This document shows positions 23,885 to 35,865 of a DNA stretch of 64,000 nt, one piece after another. Under the pieces are notes generated by a model that had not been told where the DNA came from, ran no database searches, and saw only the letters and a program-made list of their open reading frames with translations. Source of the stretch: Pyrrhosoma nymphula (lineage: Eukaryota > Arthropoda > Insecta > Odonata > Coenagrionidae); the NCBI GenBank assembly GCA_963573305.1, contig OY754335.1:49869985-49933984 (forward strand), written 5' to 3'. The translations under genes and the position numbers were made by a program. Positions within the stretch are counted from its first letter, which is position 1. Each line of letters begins with the position of its first letter.

Positions 23885-24330
23885 CTACTAGCTGAACCCG
23901 TGCAATATTTGCACGTATATTATTTAATAAACGTTATGAAGATTTCTATGTTATCTGAATGATCATAAGTAGAATACATATTAAATAATTAATTTTACTT
24001 TGAATTTTTAAATCAACGCCGGACTCTTTTCAGAATTAATTTTATCATTCAGAAAATATTAATTATAGTAAACACATTCTGTTATTCGATAATCATTTTT
24101 AAAGTTTCCGTCCCCTTAAAACCTTCCCAGTGTCTTGCTATAAGTTTGTCCTGCTGTTTCATCGATTTTTTGTGCATCTAAGAGACTGCGATACAAACAT
24201 ATATTATTTAAAACATACGAAATCAAGTTCAGAGAACAGATATTATGCATGCAGTCTAGCATAACAAAATTATTTAGTAGTAGCTCTTAACTATTTTACT
24301 AAATTTTCATGGGGGACGACGCTGACCCTG
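23885..24330. mobile_element. Possible LINE-tail-like relic
   Basis: Begins TACTAGCTGAACCCGTGC, a wording seen at the ends of RTE-type repeats in arthropods, and is followed by AT-rich sequence. A weaker echo, GCTGACCCTGTG, lies near 24320. Nothing else supports the assignment. Confidence 0.25.
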
Positions 24331-24875
24331 TGTAATATATGTGTGTATTAAATTTAAAATTAAATTCATATATAAATGTGGCAAATACATGTTGTATAGA
24401 TGGCTATAACTCGAGTCAAACTAAAGAGTTATTTTTTACGCCTTTTCAAATAAACTTTTTAAATTGAGTTGGAAAGGTATGAAAACATTATTAATGACTT
24501 AAATCACCCTTATTAGGTTAAATTTCAATTTACGATAAATGGTTCGGAGGAAACAATGGCGGTTATAATGGAAAGACATGAGGGGGCTAAAATAAATCCG
24601 ATTGCTCAGGATATTTTCAAAATAATATATTTTTATCAATGGAGGAAGAAATAATTACACTCTGTAAAATGGAGAAACCCGTGTAAACTGTATTAATGAA
24701 TATTTTATTGAAAATATCATTGATTCCAGAGTTCGAAACCGAATTTTAACAAATATAAAAATAGTTTTCCTGGGGCTCTCAAAGCTGAAGAAAACCAACG
24801 CAGTATAAGGGAATCTACCAGAATGGAAGGGAGCTAATATCCTTAACACTTATCAGGCTGAGAACCCTATCTTCT
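24331..24875. other. AT-rich DNA, nothing recognised
   Basis: A 64-codon minus-strand frame (24655-24849) has no signature. Confidence 0.5.
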
Positions 24876-24879
24876 TACA

Positions 24880-25205
24880 TAATGCCTTCCTTCATCTCAG
24901 CATATATCCTACCTCTCTTCACCCCGTCCATTTAGCCTATTCTCTTTCTTTCACTGATCCTGCCTACCAAACATCCTCCATTCTACTGTGGCCTTTAGCA
25001 TCCCTTTTGTCCCTCATAACCTCTTCCAACTTAATCGATTTTCTTCCTATCCGTCCACTATACCTTCTCTATTCTCTTCCGTACCCAAACTTTTAACGTC
25101 TTTAGCTCATTCCCGTTCTCTTGCCGCAGACTCCATGCTTCCACGCGAAATAGCACTACACTCCATAGAAAAATTTTCGCCAGTCTCTTCTTTGCATCCT
25201 TAAGA
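24880..25205 (-). pseudogene. LINE reverse transcriptase C-terminal relic
   Basis: Minus-strand reading gives LWSVVLFRVEAWSLRQ, then LKTLKVWVRKRIEKV, then WTDRKK and later ISERKRIG. This is the SVALYGAETWTLRK-type order of the insect LINE ORF2 end. The 71-codon plus-strand frame at 24988-25203 is an antisense shadow. Several stops are present. Confidence 0.7.
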
Positions 25206-25208
25206 CGT

Positions 25209-25452
25209 CTTTACACTGGGAAATTAACAGCAAAAAGTTACTTGCACCAAGCAAATCTCAACGTAAATTGCAGGTGTAAACTGCACTGCAAGATCACTTG
25301 TTGCTAATGTTGCTTGCAAAATGCTGGTAGTGTAAACAGGAATGAATCTGACTCTGCACTGACTCGTGAAAATATTTTCGACAAAATAAAATCCTCCTCA
25401 AGCTCCCGCAGAAGAAAATTTTGGAAGTAACTTGCCTGAGTAAACCCACCAT
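25209..25452. mobile_element. Small TIR element (MITE)
   Basis: Starts TTTACACTGGGAA and reads on into AGTTACTTGC. It ends AAGTAACTTGCCTGAGTAAA, which is an imperfect reverse complement. TGTAAAC words recur inside. It sits directly next to the LINE relic. Superfamily and target duplication are not resolved. Confidence 0.45.
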
Positions 25453-26040
25453 TAGACAAGGTTATTGTCATTAATTATCTTGGATATATAATGAAATATA
25501 TTATTTAATAACCCTATTGTGAATTATTTTTATGTAAAATATGAATTTAAATAGAAATGTTAATGAATCAATTAAAATGCGCTAATTTACTTAGAAGGTA
25601 ATTTAAAAAATGGCTACCTAACCCTTTTACTTCCTTAAATGATTAACGGTTTCACTTATAATATATTTCAAGTATCCAAGAGAATATTATAACAATTTTC
25701 GGTGTTAATTGATAACAATTTGTATTGTTTTACGCATGGTATATAAATTATTTTTAAATCGTGGTTACATGGTAGTATATAATGTACCAATATAGATATA
25801 ATACATCCATAATAGTTAAAAAAAAATAAAAAGTGGCTATGAAAATCTTGATACGGCTCTGATTCTCGTACCCACATGCATTCTGTGACGCAAACGTCCT
25901 CAATCTTTGGTTGCATATGAAATTTAAATTATGCATCTAGTGCATAACTTAACGTGACTGAATGGCTAGCCAAGATATCACATATGTCTGCAACTTAACC
26001 CAATGAAAGAGCCCGTTTCAACAATCGCACCCCGACTCGG
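25453..26040. other. AT-rich DNA, nothing recognised
   Basis: Frames on the minus strand (60 and 82 codons, 25668-25936) follow AT bias. Confidence 0.5.
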
Positions 26041-26480
26041 GGGAAGCGGTCGATAAAACAGGGAGACCCGCTGGATTGAGACACGGTCGAAGGTTTTTGT
26101 GAAGAGGACAGACGGGGTTTTTACGTGAGTGAGTGGGATTGGAATGCGAGGAGTGGACGACGAAGAAAGGCAGGCTTCAGGGTGTGGAAGAGAGAAAAAG
26201 TTGAAGGTGGGGTAAAGAATGGAGGAATAATGTGGAGAGGAGGTGAAAGGAAATATTCATAGTAGGGGGACTGAGAAAGAGAGGAGAGGAAGGGGGGATG
26301 AGAAATGGGCGGACAGGCGCGGGAGAGAGAGAGAGAGAGAGAGTGAAAAAGGCGGGAAATGGGACTCTCCCGCGAAGTTTGGAGTTGGGGGTTTTGAGTC
26401 AAATGGGAGAGTGGGGTGGATACCTTGTCGCGCGCGGGAAGAGTCGTGGGGGAGTATTTGACTGAGGGGGAGGGGTGGGA
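26040..26480. repeat. Purine-rich tract with (GA)n microsatellite
   Basis: Strong G/A bias on the plus strand with a short GA run at about 26322-26341. Frames on both strands (72 and 122 codons) are by-products of the bias. Confidence 0.7.
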
Positions 26481-26589
26481 CATCATCACAAGCGTCGCTT
26501 CAAATGAGCAAGGTGTATCGCAGAATGAAGTATATTGTATCTTCTTAATTTTCGTGTTACCTACTTAATACATATAGTGTCCCATTTGA

Positions 26590-26985
26590 GAAGCATGGAG
26601 AAGAATGGAAAACGCACGATAGACGGAAAGGAAGAAGTACGAAGAAGTGCTTGTTACAGTGGGCGAGGAGAGGAAATATACTTGAGGAGATTATGAGGAG
26701 GTAATAGAGGCTTATGAAGAGTTAAATATGGACTGTAGCGTTTCATGGGGTACAAACGTAGACTCTGAGGAATAAATGACCATGATATGATGCCGGCATT
26801 CGAAATGTGGGTGTAGAGGAGGATGGAGAAGGCACATTACGTGGTTGGAAGACGTAATGATGGGCGAAGGATTGCCGAAGACCGTGATAGAGGGAAGGAT
26901 GGTTGGAAGGCGGGGAAGAATGAGAATAGGTTATATGGACGAGATGAAGAAGGGGTAGGACGTACGCTGTGGCGAACAAAGAAAT
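26590..26985 (+). pseudogene. LINE reverse transcriptase C-terminal relic
   Basis: Shifting frames give DRRKGRSTKKCL, later EGRMVGRRGRMRIGYMDEMK, and finally RTLWRTKKYY near 26965. Together they reproduce the ordered conserved blocks at the very end of an insect LINE ORF2 (NEEVL, EGR-GRRGR-LDDLK, LWRTRF). At least two frameshifts separate the blocks. Confidence 0.7.
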
Positions 26986-29525
26986 ATTATATACCGATAG
27001 GGCCCAGCACATGCTTAAATCTGGAAGATTTTTACTCACTTCGGTTTAAATCAACCTTAACCTGTAGATTACCTTAATCATATTATTATTTTACAGTGTT
27101 GGCGCCATAAGTAAAACTCCTGGACAAAGTACGCGCGATAGTCATTTTTCACCCACAAACTCTCAACTTTCTTGTGCTTAGGCGCCAGCTTCCATCTTCT
27201 TTAAATTTATTATTTTGACTGACGCAATCGCAAGGTAACAACCTTATGGGCCTTTTTCAAGAGGGAGTTTTTGCTTCAAGGAAAAAGAAAAACTTTTTCG
27301 CGTGTCGTGGATTTGTCTCGCTTTCGTGGCTCGTTGTAGCGGTGATGGGGTAGATGAGAGCGTTACAAGTGTTCGTGCACATGCGTCAAGGGCCTGGGTT
27401 GTTTTGTCAACCTCATAAGCCCTAACAAGAGAATCTTCTACCAGAGGACACGCACCTTGGTTGTCACTAATGCGTCATTTTACGTGACTGATTACACGGC
27501 TTTTTTGGTCCCACCTATTATGAACCTCGATGCGAAGCGGAAAATAATTTGCAGTGCCCACGCGCTTTTCAGGGAACTTTAGTTTAACGAAGGTCAACAC
27601 CACACTCGCGCGGAGATTTATTTTACCTCTTAGCAGCTCCGGAATAAAAAGCACGAAATTCATCTGAAGGTGTCTCATGGTTAGTAATCCCCTTACTCTT
27701 TATTTAGGAGGCCAGATCCATTCAAATTATGTGTTGAAAAAATTTCGTCGTCAAATTTCAAACAGTCGTCAAACTTGTCTGTCGTTTCTCCTTCTGCTAA
27801 AATCTTCGGTATTATAGCGATTTTATTTTAATATTAATGTATAAATAAGCATTTTACTGCATATAAACTTATGTTTTTCTTGATCCGTTTTCATTCCTCT
27901 ACACATTTAAGTGATTTTTTTTATTTAAAAAAAATTATGCAAACACCCCATTGCCCATGGCCGTAATAACAATCAGCCACTGCTCAATCTAAAATTAACA
28001 CTTATGCTGGCATCCGATTTGCTACAGCATGTAGTGAGTGATCAAATTTACATACCACGTTTAGAGTCTTCATACTTATTAATGTTAACTGCAGTTAAAA
28101 TAGCGTGACGTTTTGTTGATAAACATTATTTTCTACAACTTTTCCCAGTTATCATATATAATCCCTCTTGAACTTTTCCGCGTGGTATGGTATACTCTCT
28201 GAATTATTATCTTGTAGTATCTATGAAACAATATGAATAGAGATACTCATAACTAGTGGAGTGTAACCGTGCATTGCAATTTAGCATGTTTGCTCACGTA
28301 GCACTCTCCTAGGTTCTGGTTTAGCCGTGAATTGTTCTCCTGATTTATTTTGGTTCGTGCCAAGCGGTCGAGGGACCGTGCAGGGTTCGACCTTAAACTG
28401 GAACGAGCGCTGCATGCGTGGAGTGGAATCACCCCGTTCCACACGGCCTGGAGGCGGTTTGGACAGTATTTAGTAGATGAAGACATTTTATTTGTAATTT
28501 TGTGGGTGAACCGTATTCAATGCAAACATGAAAGCCTTCAATAAATATCATTTGGAATTCTCGGCTATTGTCCATAAATAATACGAAGAAAACACTTTTC
28601 ACCGTAATGAATATGATATAAATTAAAGAACATTTAATGCACTTCTTAAAAAATAAGAAAGAGTGAGTTGATTGCTACCCAATAAATAATAAAAATAAAC
28701 ATAAAGAAACGAAAAAGGGAAAATGATGAATTAAAGATTTTTTAAATCCTAACCCATTAGTAAAATCTACATTTAAATTTGTTTGATTGACATTTTTCAC
28801 TACAAAAACACTAGCACACGTTCTACTAAAATTTATTGTATTTTATTCCTGGTTTTAACGAGTGGTCAAAATCATTTTGTTCGTAAATACAAAAATTCAT
28901 AGTTTTGCAAACTGCATACAAAAATATTAATAATTTTTTATTTGTTATCAACGCTGTGAGAGCTAATTAAATTTGCACATTTTAAAATCCGAAACACGTT
29001 TAAGACCCTCGGGAAAGAGTAGCATGATGATGTACACCTAAATAATGGAAAATAACACAGTCATCATCTTAAGAAAACTTCTTGGGAAGCATACCAAGGG
29101 AGACAAAGCTATTTTACCTCACTTAGGCATGACTTTCTCGGAACACGTCGTGAAGATATCATCAGCGCACTAAAGTGTCATGCGGCTGACATTGCTATGG
29201 GCTTGTCATATTTCCAGCCAACACGGGAGCCCTACCGAGAATTTGTCTTCCCTCAGCTGTCCACGGTGTCCCCGTGGGACTGGAAGATCCTCACCATGCT
29301 TGTTTGGAACGCAGAAAAAGGAACGCATTCCTCTCCCTGGAAACCAAAAGAAATTTCTTCCAAGTGGCGCGATCGGACGTCACACCAATCGATAGAATGG
29401 ACGACGTAAGCCTTGCTAACTGGGACGTGGCCACCGATCATTCATACGGACAAAAGACGAAGAAGGAGAAAGGACCCATTCTGCGAACAAAGTGGGGGTG
29501 AGACGACAGCGGTCATTCTGGAAGG
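26986..29525. other. Unassigned DNA
   Basis: Mixed composition with moderately GC blocks at 27250-27680 and 29180-29500 and AT-rich sequence between. Overlapping frames of 60-77 codons at 28253-28544 and 29180-29501 occupy three frames at once and have no signature. I cannot exclude a short exon, but none can be supported. Confidence 0.4.
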
Positions 29526-29529
29526 GTAT

Positions 29530-30560
29530 TCTTGAAAGAGAAGTGTGGTGTGAGGGTTTGGGAGATATCCCCAAGATTAAAGTGGGGGAGCTATGTTGTT
29601 GAGGAGGTGGGAGAGAGAAAGAGAGTTAGAAAGAGGTGGAGAGAAGGAGCAGCGAATGCCGTCAATCTTTTGACGAGAACGGCCCCTACTGAAGCGTGGC
29701 AGGGATATGGGAGTGCGTGGGTAGTCCGAGCGCTGACGGTCGGATTGGTTGGTCCACACGTTCATCCAGAGCGTTTGGGGTGGGGGAGAGGCGTGAGCGG
29801 TTGTCACCGGCACCACCCCGAGGTGACAAAAAGGGTGCCGGAGGGTGGCCGCCACTTAGCCAAAAAGGAGGAGGGAAATGAAAGAAAGGTCTCTCCCCTC
29901 CTTGTGTGTGGCGTTTTGTGTGGGGGAAATGGTTGGGTGTGTTACGATGGTGGGGATGGGTGACAAGGAGGAGCTGTGAGGACTGACAAGAACTCCCATC
30001 AGGGGAGCCCCCCCCCTAAGTAGGAGGAGGAAAATAAAAAAAAAACACAAAACTATTATTCCCTCAAACCTCCTCCTCTTTGTCGACCTGGGTGGCCCAC
30101 ACTCACCCATTGTCGCGTCCTCTTCATTTCGGTCAGGAGGGGTGAGGAAGGTTTCTTTGGGAGTGTGAGAGGTCTTGTCACCTCAAGAGAGGTTGTGCAC
30201 GAGTTTGGGGACATCATCCCCTCTTCCGACCACTCCAACTCTTCACGGATCCTCCATTCATTTCCCGGAACCTATCTCCCTCTCTTGCTTCCCTCTACCC
30301 AAATCCCCTCCTCTTGCATTGTCAAGTTACACCTTCCCCCCCCCCTCCGAGGTGTGAGCGCCCAATGGTCCATCCGGTCCGGCTACACGAAAACCGCGCC
30401 CCGTCGCCGTAATTCAAGGGGTCGCCTTCCTCGGGCGTTGAGATCTCCTCCTGATAAAGTGGGAGCAGCAATACTCAACAGCTAGCTAGCTCTCTCTCAC
30501 ACCCTGTAGGACCCCCAGAGGATGGGTCAGGCAGCGCGGGCGAGGAGGAGGTGGATGGGG
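29530..30560. other. GC-rich low-complexity block with purine-to-pyrimidine switch
   Basis: The plus strand is purine-rich to about 30050, then pyrimidine-rich to about 30345, including runs of C. Frames of 60-143 codons are open on both strands because of the composition. No domain is visible in any. Confidence 0.55.
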
Positions 30561-32115
30561 GACAAGTTCTAGTGTGTTTGTCGCGGGAGTGAGAATAAAT
30601 CTCTTCTCGCTCGGTGATAAAATAATACAAGACAATGACCATTAAGCCGTTGGGAATTAAAACGACCCTCGCTGGCTTTTTTTAAGTGCTCTGCCCGTTT
30701 TGGAGTCGTGTGCTCGAAGGTGGGAAGCCAGTTTCTCCACTTTCCGGAGAGGAAATGTATAAAGTGGCCGATTTGGAATGGATTTTTTCCAAGACTGAAA
30801 GCTCACCAGGAATTTTAAAAGTGTGCGTTTGATAACTATTTACCCATATTAGCAGGGTCAGTGGTGTAGTCCAACACCTTCAATAATGCTCTAATCTCAA
30901 GTCTGACTTCCCTATTTTTTTCCGAAAGTAGTTTCAGAATTTAGGATTAGTGCGTCTTTATTACATATATTTCTATATATAGCAAACCTTCTATAACGGG
31001 TGGTACTGCAACTTCAATTAGGCTCCTATCGCAAGTTTGAGTGCTCTATTTCTTCTCTATGACACCATATCCTTCTTGCAGTCTTATCTACAAACTGTCA
31101 CTACTCAATCTCTTAGACTGCAACATGCAATCCTATCGTATATTATCCCACTTAATGTTCCTAGTTATATTTATTTACTTCGTTCATTAAGCAGGTTTAT
31201 TCATTGGAATCATATTTACGAAAACATATATTTGATTTACGTGATTTTAGTTATTGAATGAGCTTCATGCTTCACATAATTAACCAATAGTACTGAATTT
31301 GGTCGTCCCATGCATATTTTGTGTGCTCGCCAAAGTAGTGTTTTCTCTAGTAAGCTACGTCGGATATGATGAATTATTTGGATGCCAGGAGCTGTAATAA
31401 ACGACTGATTTCACTATTTTTCCATGAATAACTAATTATATTCCCTTCATTTGTGCAAACGAGCATCAGAATCTAAACATCATTGGGGGAATCCGTATGT
31501 GTATAGATCACTTGTACTCATTATTCGGAAGCGTGAATATCATCTATTTAGAATAGGATGGAAAGACTTGATACTAGTTGTTGCTCTTCAGTATGTAATG
31601 GTGGTCAATACAAAAACGAAACGTGATCTGACGAAGAGCTGAGTGAACCAATGACATCTCGTCAGTATTGTTAAGTTGAACCGTCATACCTGATATCTGC
31701 ATAGGCTCGATTTTGTAATGCCTGGTTAACGTCTACGACAACATGACATTGCTTCTGCATTAACTTGATGTAAACAGACATTTAGGGATCTGTATATTAC
31801 GTCAGACTGTTGATTAGTTGATGTTAAGTTGGTGTTATCGATATGACAACGTATTAGTTAAGTTTTCAAACCGAAAAAAAAAATTTAACTATAGCTTATA
31901 AAATTATAAAATCAGCCTTAAATGCCTTATTTCCGCCCGAAAACTCACATCATTTTTCTTTCCTCGTTGAATTTCCAGGTATTTAAGCGATTTTAGTCGT
32001 GCAAAACAATTTTCAACAGTATTTCACCGTAATTATGTAAAAAAATCAGACATTCAACGCTCGCTTGCTCTGCGAATGTCCAGTGAGTGAGACGTTCATC
32101 TGTGATAGCCTATGT
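30561..32115. other. AT-rich DNA, nothing recognised
   Basis: Two short frames (31037-31261 and 31451-31642) lack features. Confidence 0.5.
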
Positions 32116-32118
32116 ATT

Positions 32119-32215
32119 TTGCAGGCATTTGAAAACCAGCCATTAGTTGTCCTGCTCCTAATATACTTGAGACGCTAGCCTGCCTGCCACTAGTAAGTGC
32201 AATATAGATTTTTAA
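32119..32215 (+). repeat. Diverged repeat C, copy 1
   Basis: Aligns with 32790-32893 through TACTTGAG-YGYTAGCCT and neighbouring words. Both are in direct orientation about 670 bp apart. Confidence 0.55.
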
Positions 32216-32789
32216 GGTAGTTCGAGCGAGTTTTTCTGTAGTTGTAATGGATATCAAACATTAAATTATTTTTTCAATTAAGCTACTGTGAAGAACATAC
32301 ATTAAATACTATTATAACATTAAGGACGCAAAAAATAAGTTTTATATTACTGAGCTACTCAGTAATTAACTAAATATACGTTTGAGGCTTTAGCTTTACT
32401 TATTTGTATATGCCGCGGCCGTGCCGAACTGAAAATGCCCCTCTAACCGAAGTGTTTTATGAGATCGTATAAAAGTATTTATGTTGAGTTATATTTCTTA
32501 AAATAATTGAGCAAAATCTTACATTTCTGACGCAATATCCGAATATGACATTCCTCATTTATTTAATAATGTGACATTGGAGCACAGAGTCCTGCCATAT
32601 CCCACGGAAAAGAGATTCCAGCTATGGGCAGGTATTTTGTTAGGTTGCGAGGCAGGTCGATGATATTTTAGAATCATTACAATGATGATATTTTTTTCTA
32701 TTATAAATGGCAAAATTTATTGAATTGGTTTAATTTAAATTACGCTAGTGGGTTAATCTCATTCTGTCCTAGCAATTAGGAATACCTAG
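32216..32789. other. AT-rich DNA between repeat C copies
   Basis: No frame or motif recognised. The two flanking copies may be ends of one element, but no coding remnant supports that. Confidence 0.4.
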
Positions 32790-32893
32790 AAATTTTGTAG
32801 GGTTTCAGAAGACAGCCAAGCGTTGGTCAACCCTCAATGTACTTGAGGTGTTAGCCTACTACCTACCACCAATACATCCAATAGAGGTTTGTA
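32790..32893 (+). repeat. Diverged repeat C, copy 2
   Basis: Shares GTACTTGAGGTGTTAGCCTA-type wording with copy 1; roughly a third of positions differ. Confidence 0.55.
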
Positions 32894-32999
32894 AGTCCAT
32901 TCCATCTCGGCAATTAGTAGAAATTTCGAAAAAAAAGCTTTCATGTCCTAAAGCCGCATTTTTTAAATTCCACAAAGCTTGAGGATCGAACCCCACGAC

Positions 33000-33465
33000 A
33001 ATCGTCCTTTATGTCTTCTCATCCCTTCCTTCTGTCTCGCCTTACACGTTTTCGCGAGAGAGATAAAGAGAGGGAGAGAAAATCTCTCGGGAGTGAGGCG
33101 AAATAATAAAAATACCTCCGGGACGGGAATGTCTGGGTTGGGCTTCTTGGGAAGGTTTAGGAGGTTTGGGTGGGCGGAAGGGGCAGGTTGGGAGGGCAGA
33201 GGGACAGGGGTCAAGAGGTCACCTAAAGGGAGGCCAAGGGAGAGGGCACACACTGCATGAGGGTGTGAGACCGCCTGGATGTGGTTGGGAAGAGAGGGGG
33301 GCATTGTGGGAAGGCTCGCGGCCGGGCAATAAAAGGCAAAACGAGTTGCCGCAGTGTGATGTGGTAGTGCAGGGTTTTGTGAAGGATGGGGTTGAATTGG
33401 CGCGGTGGCTACTTTTACATAATACCCTGCAAGGCACCTCAATGGTGTGCGGCAGGGGGTGAGTT
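33000..33465. other. G-rich block
   Basis: Strong G bias on the plus strand. Frames of 72-159 codons are open on both strands; the longest (minus, 32963-33442) is Pro- and Leu-rich as expected from the C-rich complement. No domain seen. Confidence 0.5.
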
Positions 33466-34230
33466 TTAACCTCGATGCACTACACTATATCCTACTAATA
33501 TTAATGCTACCACGACTTCAAATAATAACAAAAACCAGCAAATTCCTGTCAGGAAAGGGAAGTTTCATCAACATGCACTACATAATAGGTATGCCAGTTC
33601 TATATTATGTATGAGTATTAATGTATTGCATGGAAGCATACGAGTCGTGCTGTTAGTACTACGTAGAAGATTAAAATACAAGCGTTAGGAAGAAAATCAA
33701 CCAATTAGCTACACTACCTATAGACAAATCTAAATATAAAGTCTCACTAGCAGATAAAATGGTATTTCATCGTTTTATCGGGAAACATGACTATTTAAAC
33801 GTGCTCGTTGAGCAGTATGTTTCACTAAGTAAAACTAGAGAACAAAGACGCCTTGGATTAGAGTCCGAAAATCATCGTACATAGGTATTATTCTTCACTG
33901 TATGGATAAGGTCACGTATTCTGTTTATGAAACCATCCTGGGCTTGGTCGACCAACATTGTGATGAAAATTAGGTTTGTATTCTACGATATCGGAATGCT
34001 CGGGATTGAGTTCCGACATTATAACTTTATTTGGCAAATAAACGGTTGGCCCATGGACAGTCCAACCTACAATTTCCCCTACTATGGGGAAAAGGAAAAA
34101 TCTTCTTATTTTCTGCCTCCCTTAATGTTGCTCAAAATTCTTATTCCACTTCTCTCTCACCCAAGCTTAACCATTGTTCCCTCCTATATCACCCAGTAAA
34201 AAATAATTGAAAAATTAGATGATTTAATGT
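33466..34230. other. Unassigned DNA
   Basis: A 90-codon frame (33927-34199) has no recognised motif. The rest is AT-rich. Confidence 0.45.
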
Positions 34231-34235
34231 ATCCA

Positions 34236-34561
34236 GACTGAATTCTTGCGAAAGATGGAAGTATAAATGAAGAGATTATAAAGCGTATGAATGCCAGAAG
34301 AATAGTCGTAATTAGTATATAAAGCATATCAAAGAATTATATTAAAAAAATAGTGTTTGTCATGAAAATGCGAAAATCGCAACGCTCAAAAGTGCTCTCC
34401 TATCGACTCTCAAATATGACAGTAAAACCTGGGCATGTCAGGATAAGCATGAGAGTTAGCTAATTGCAGTGAAAACGATGTACCTGAAAAGTATTTGCAG
34501 CCAAAGTAGGATGGACTGGTTTAGGAATGAGTGGGCCATGAAAGAGTGTGGACTTTCCTGT
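34236..34561 (+). pseudogene. LINE reverse transcriptase C-terminal relic, second type
   Basis: Reads ILAKDGSINEEIIKRMN, then after a break TLKSALLSTLKYDSKTWA, then KTMYLKSICSQSRMDW. This order (GS-x-DG-NEEI, LLYGSETW, a methionine-leucine-arginine-like block, R-D-RN) is the end of a different LINE lineage from the one at 61.5 kb. Stops interrupt it. Confidence 0.65.
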
Positions 34562-34685
34562 TTCCCAAGTAATCTTTCTCGTTTGTTAACTTAACCAAAG
34601 TACCTTGGGCGTTCAATTGAACTAAAATACTGGTTGCCTCCCCTGATATCACTGCCATTGTTCCGTAGATCATATCTTTATTTTG

Positions 34686-34795
34686 TAAGATGTACCGAAT
34701 CGTGTGGGGTAGACTTGAATTATATGTGAACAGCTCGAAGGGAGCACGCTATAGGAGAGTGGTCCGCAGATGGCTCATGCTGTCGTCTGGTTTCC
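34686..34795 (+). repeat. Dispersed repeat D, copy 1
   Basis: Matches 36389-36500 across about 110 bp: GACTTGAATTAYATGTGAAC and CAGCTCG-AGGGA are shared. Direct orientation, about 1.7 kb apart. Confidence 0.75.
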
Positions 34796-34869
34796 CTCAA
34801 TATTTTCTCAAATTTCTTCTTTCGGCATAACATCAACGACTATAACACAAACTGTGTGACCCTAACAAC

Positions 34870-35005
34870 ACGTCATTAGCAAGCTTCATCATCGGCTTCT
34901 CCCCTTTCGTATTCCTTTTTCATATTCCCTCCTCTTATCATGGCTGGTGCCCAAGCACCCGCTGCCGCACGCTCCGTTTAGCAGGGTAATATGAAGATAT
35001 AGTTT
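34870..35005 (+). mobile_element. LINE family X 3' tail fragment
   Basis: ATCATGGCTGGTGCCCAAGC through TAGCAGGGTAATATGAAGAT matches the 3' tails at 21.8 and 42.2 kb. Only the tail and a little upstream sequence remain. Confidence 0.6.
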
Positions 35006-35227
35006 AACCTTCTACTTCTACTCCTCGAATAGTTCTTCCTATATTAAATTATTATCAACCAATCCTCAGTGGCCAAAGACCTCCGTTTTTAGCCCGCTAC
35101 CCTGATAACTTCTACTACTACGGTTTTGGAGATGTGTATTTCAACCGATGGAGATTATTCCGATTTCGTAACTAAGAAGTGGCGTAGAAATTAATCGATG
35201 TAGTACGTCCACTTTATTTAAAAAAAA

Positions 35228-35270
35228 TATACTACACGTTTTTCGGCTTTTCACAAAGCCATCTTCAGTT
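35228..35270 (-). ncRNA. Hammerhead-like motif, left arm
   Basis: On the minus strand: CTGAAGA (35262-35268), stem GGCTT/AAGCC, GAA, then AAACGTGT, in which the palindrome of the right arm is broken by one base. The core is otherwise the same. Confidence 0.4.
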
Positions 35271-35372
35271 ACGAATACATTCCAGTTTTTGCGGTTTGTA
35301 TATATACACACATCCAGTTCAACAGAAGTGGGGGGGAGAAAGTTAGTTAGAGGGGAGTTAAAGGACGGCTGA

Positions 35373-35606
35373 ACTGGCTGTGTATATATTAGATCCCATT
35401 TGGCAAAACACCTTATTGTAGAATCCCATCATACAGATTTTAAAATGAACATTTTAAGTTTCGAGAACAAAGGACGTCGCCTGGATGCCTTGGAACAGTG
35501 GGAGATAATTAAAAGGAAGAAAAATAAAATCAAATTTATAAATTGTATTGAATTTGAATGCCACTCCACCATCCTAAACCCCTCCTACCGAGAACCCAAA
35601 ACATGA
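35373..35606 (+). pseudogene. GIY-YIG nuclease-like C-terminal fragment (Penelope-like)
   Basis: The open frame runs from after a TGA (35370-35372) to TGA at 35604-35606, with no good ATG near its start, as expected for a truncated copy. It reads HLAKHLIVESHHTDF, then ILSFENKGRRLDALEQWEI. This resembles the C-terminal part of the GIY-YIG domain in Penelope-like retroelements: an AxHL helix, a histidine-containing turn, a K/RGxxL segment and LExxEI. The GIY and YIG motifs and the catalytic arginine lie upstream and are missing. The family assignment is from memory of the motif and needs a profile search. Confidence 0.55.
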
Positions 35607-35774
35607 CTCCACTCCTCCCCCCTCCAAATCAACCCACACCCAAACTTAACCCCCAAACCTCCCCTCCTCCTCCCCCTCCCTCTCCCCCGGCCTTCCTTTA
35701 ACCCCCTCTTCCTCCCCCCAACTTCTGTTGAACTGGATGTGTATATATATGCAAACCGTAAAAACTGGAATGTA

Positions 35775-35835
35775 TTCGTACCTGAAGATGGCTTAGTGAA
35801 AAGCCGAAACACGTGTAGTGTATTTTTTAAAATAA
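35775..35835 (+). ncRNA. Hammerhead-like motif with intact core, right arm
   Basis: CTGAAGA (35782-35788), one extra T, stem GGCTT/AAGCC (35790-35805), GAA, the eight-base palindrome ACACGTGT (35809-35816), then A. Bases before the core (GTAC) can pair with GTGT after the putative cleavage site through two Watson-Crick and two wobble pairs. An AATAAA lies at about 35830-35835. This is the best-preserved copy in the window. Stem III could form only between two RNA copies. Confidence 0.45.
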
Positions 35836-35865
35836 AGTGGACGAGCTACATCGATTACTTTCTAT

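Larger units (their letters stand above)
35184..35865 (+). mobile_element. Truncated Penelope-like element with inverted terminal repeats
   Basis: Inverted arms 35184-35336 and 35714-35865 match closely, sharing the CATCGAT ends, AATAAAGTGGACG-like tails, a GGCTT/AAGCC hairpin and TGTGTATATATA. Between them lies a frame with a GIY-YIG nuclease-like fragment and a very pyrimidine-rich stretch (35610-35720). Penelope-like elements combine a reverse transcriptase with a GIY-YIG nuclease and carry terminal repeats that may be inverted and contain hammerhead motifs. The reverse transcriptase is absent here, so this is a 5'-truncated copy. Confidence 0.65.

Noticed and set aside
29532..29963. 143-codon frame
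   Set aside because: Lies in a purine-rich block with open frames on both strands; no domain.
32963..33442. 159-codon minus-strand frame
   Set aside because: Proline-rich translation of a C-rich strand in low-complexity DNA.
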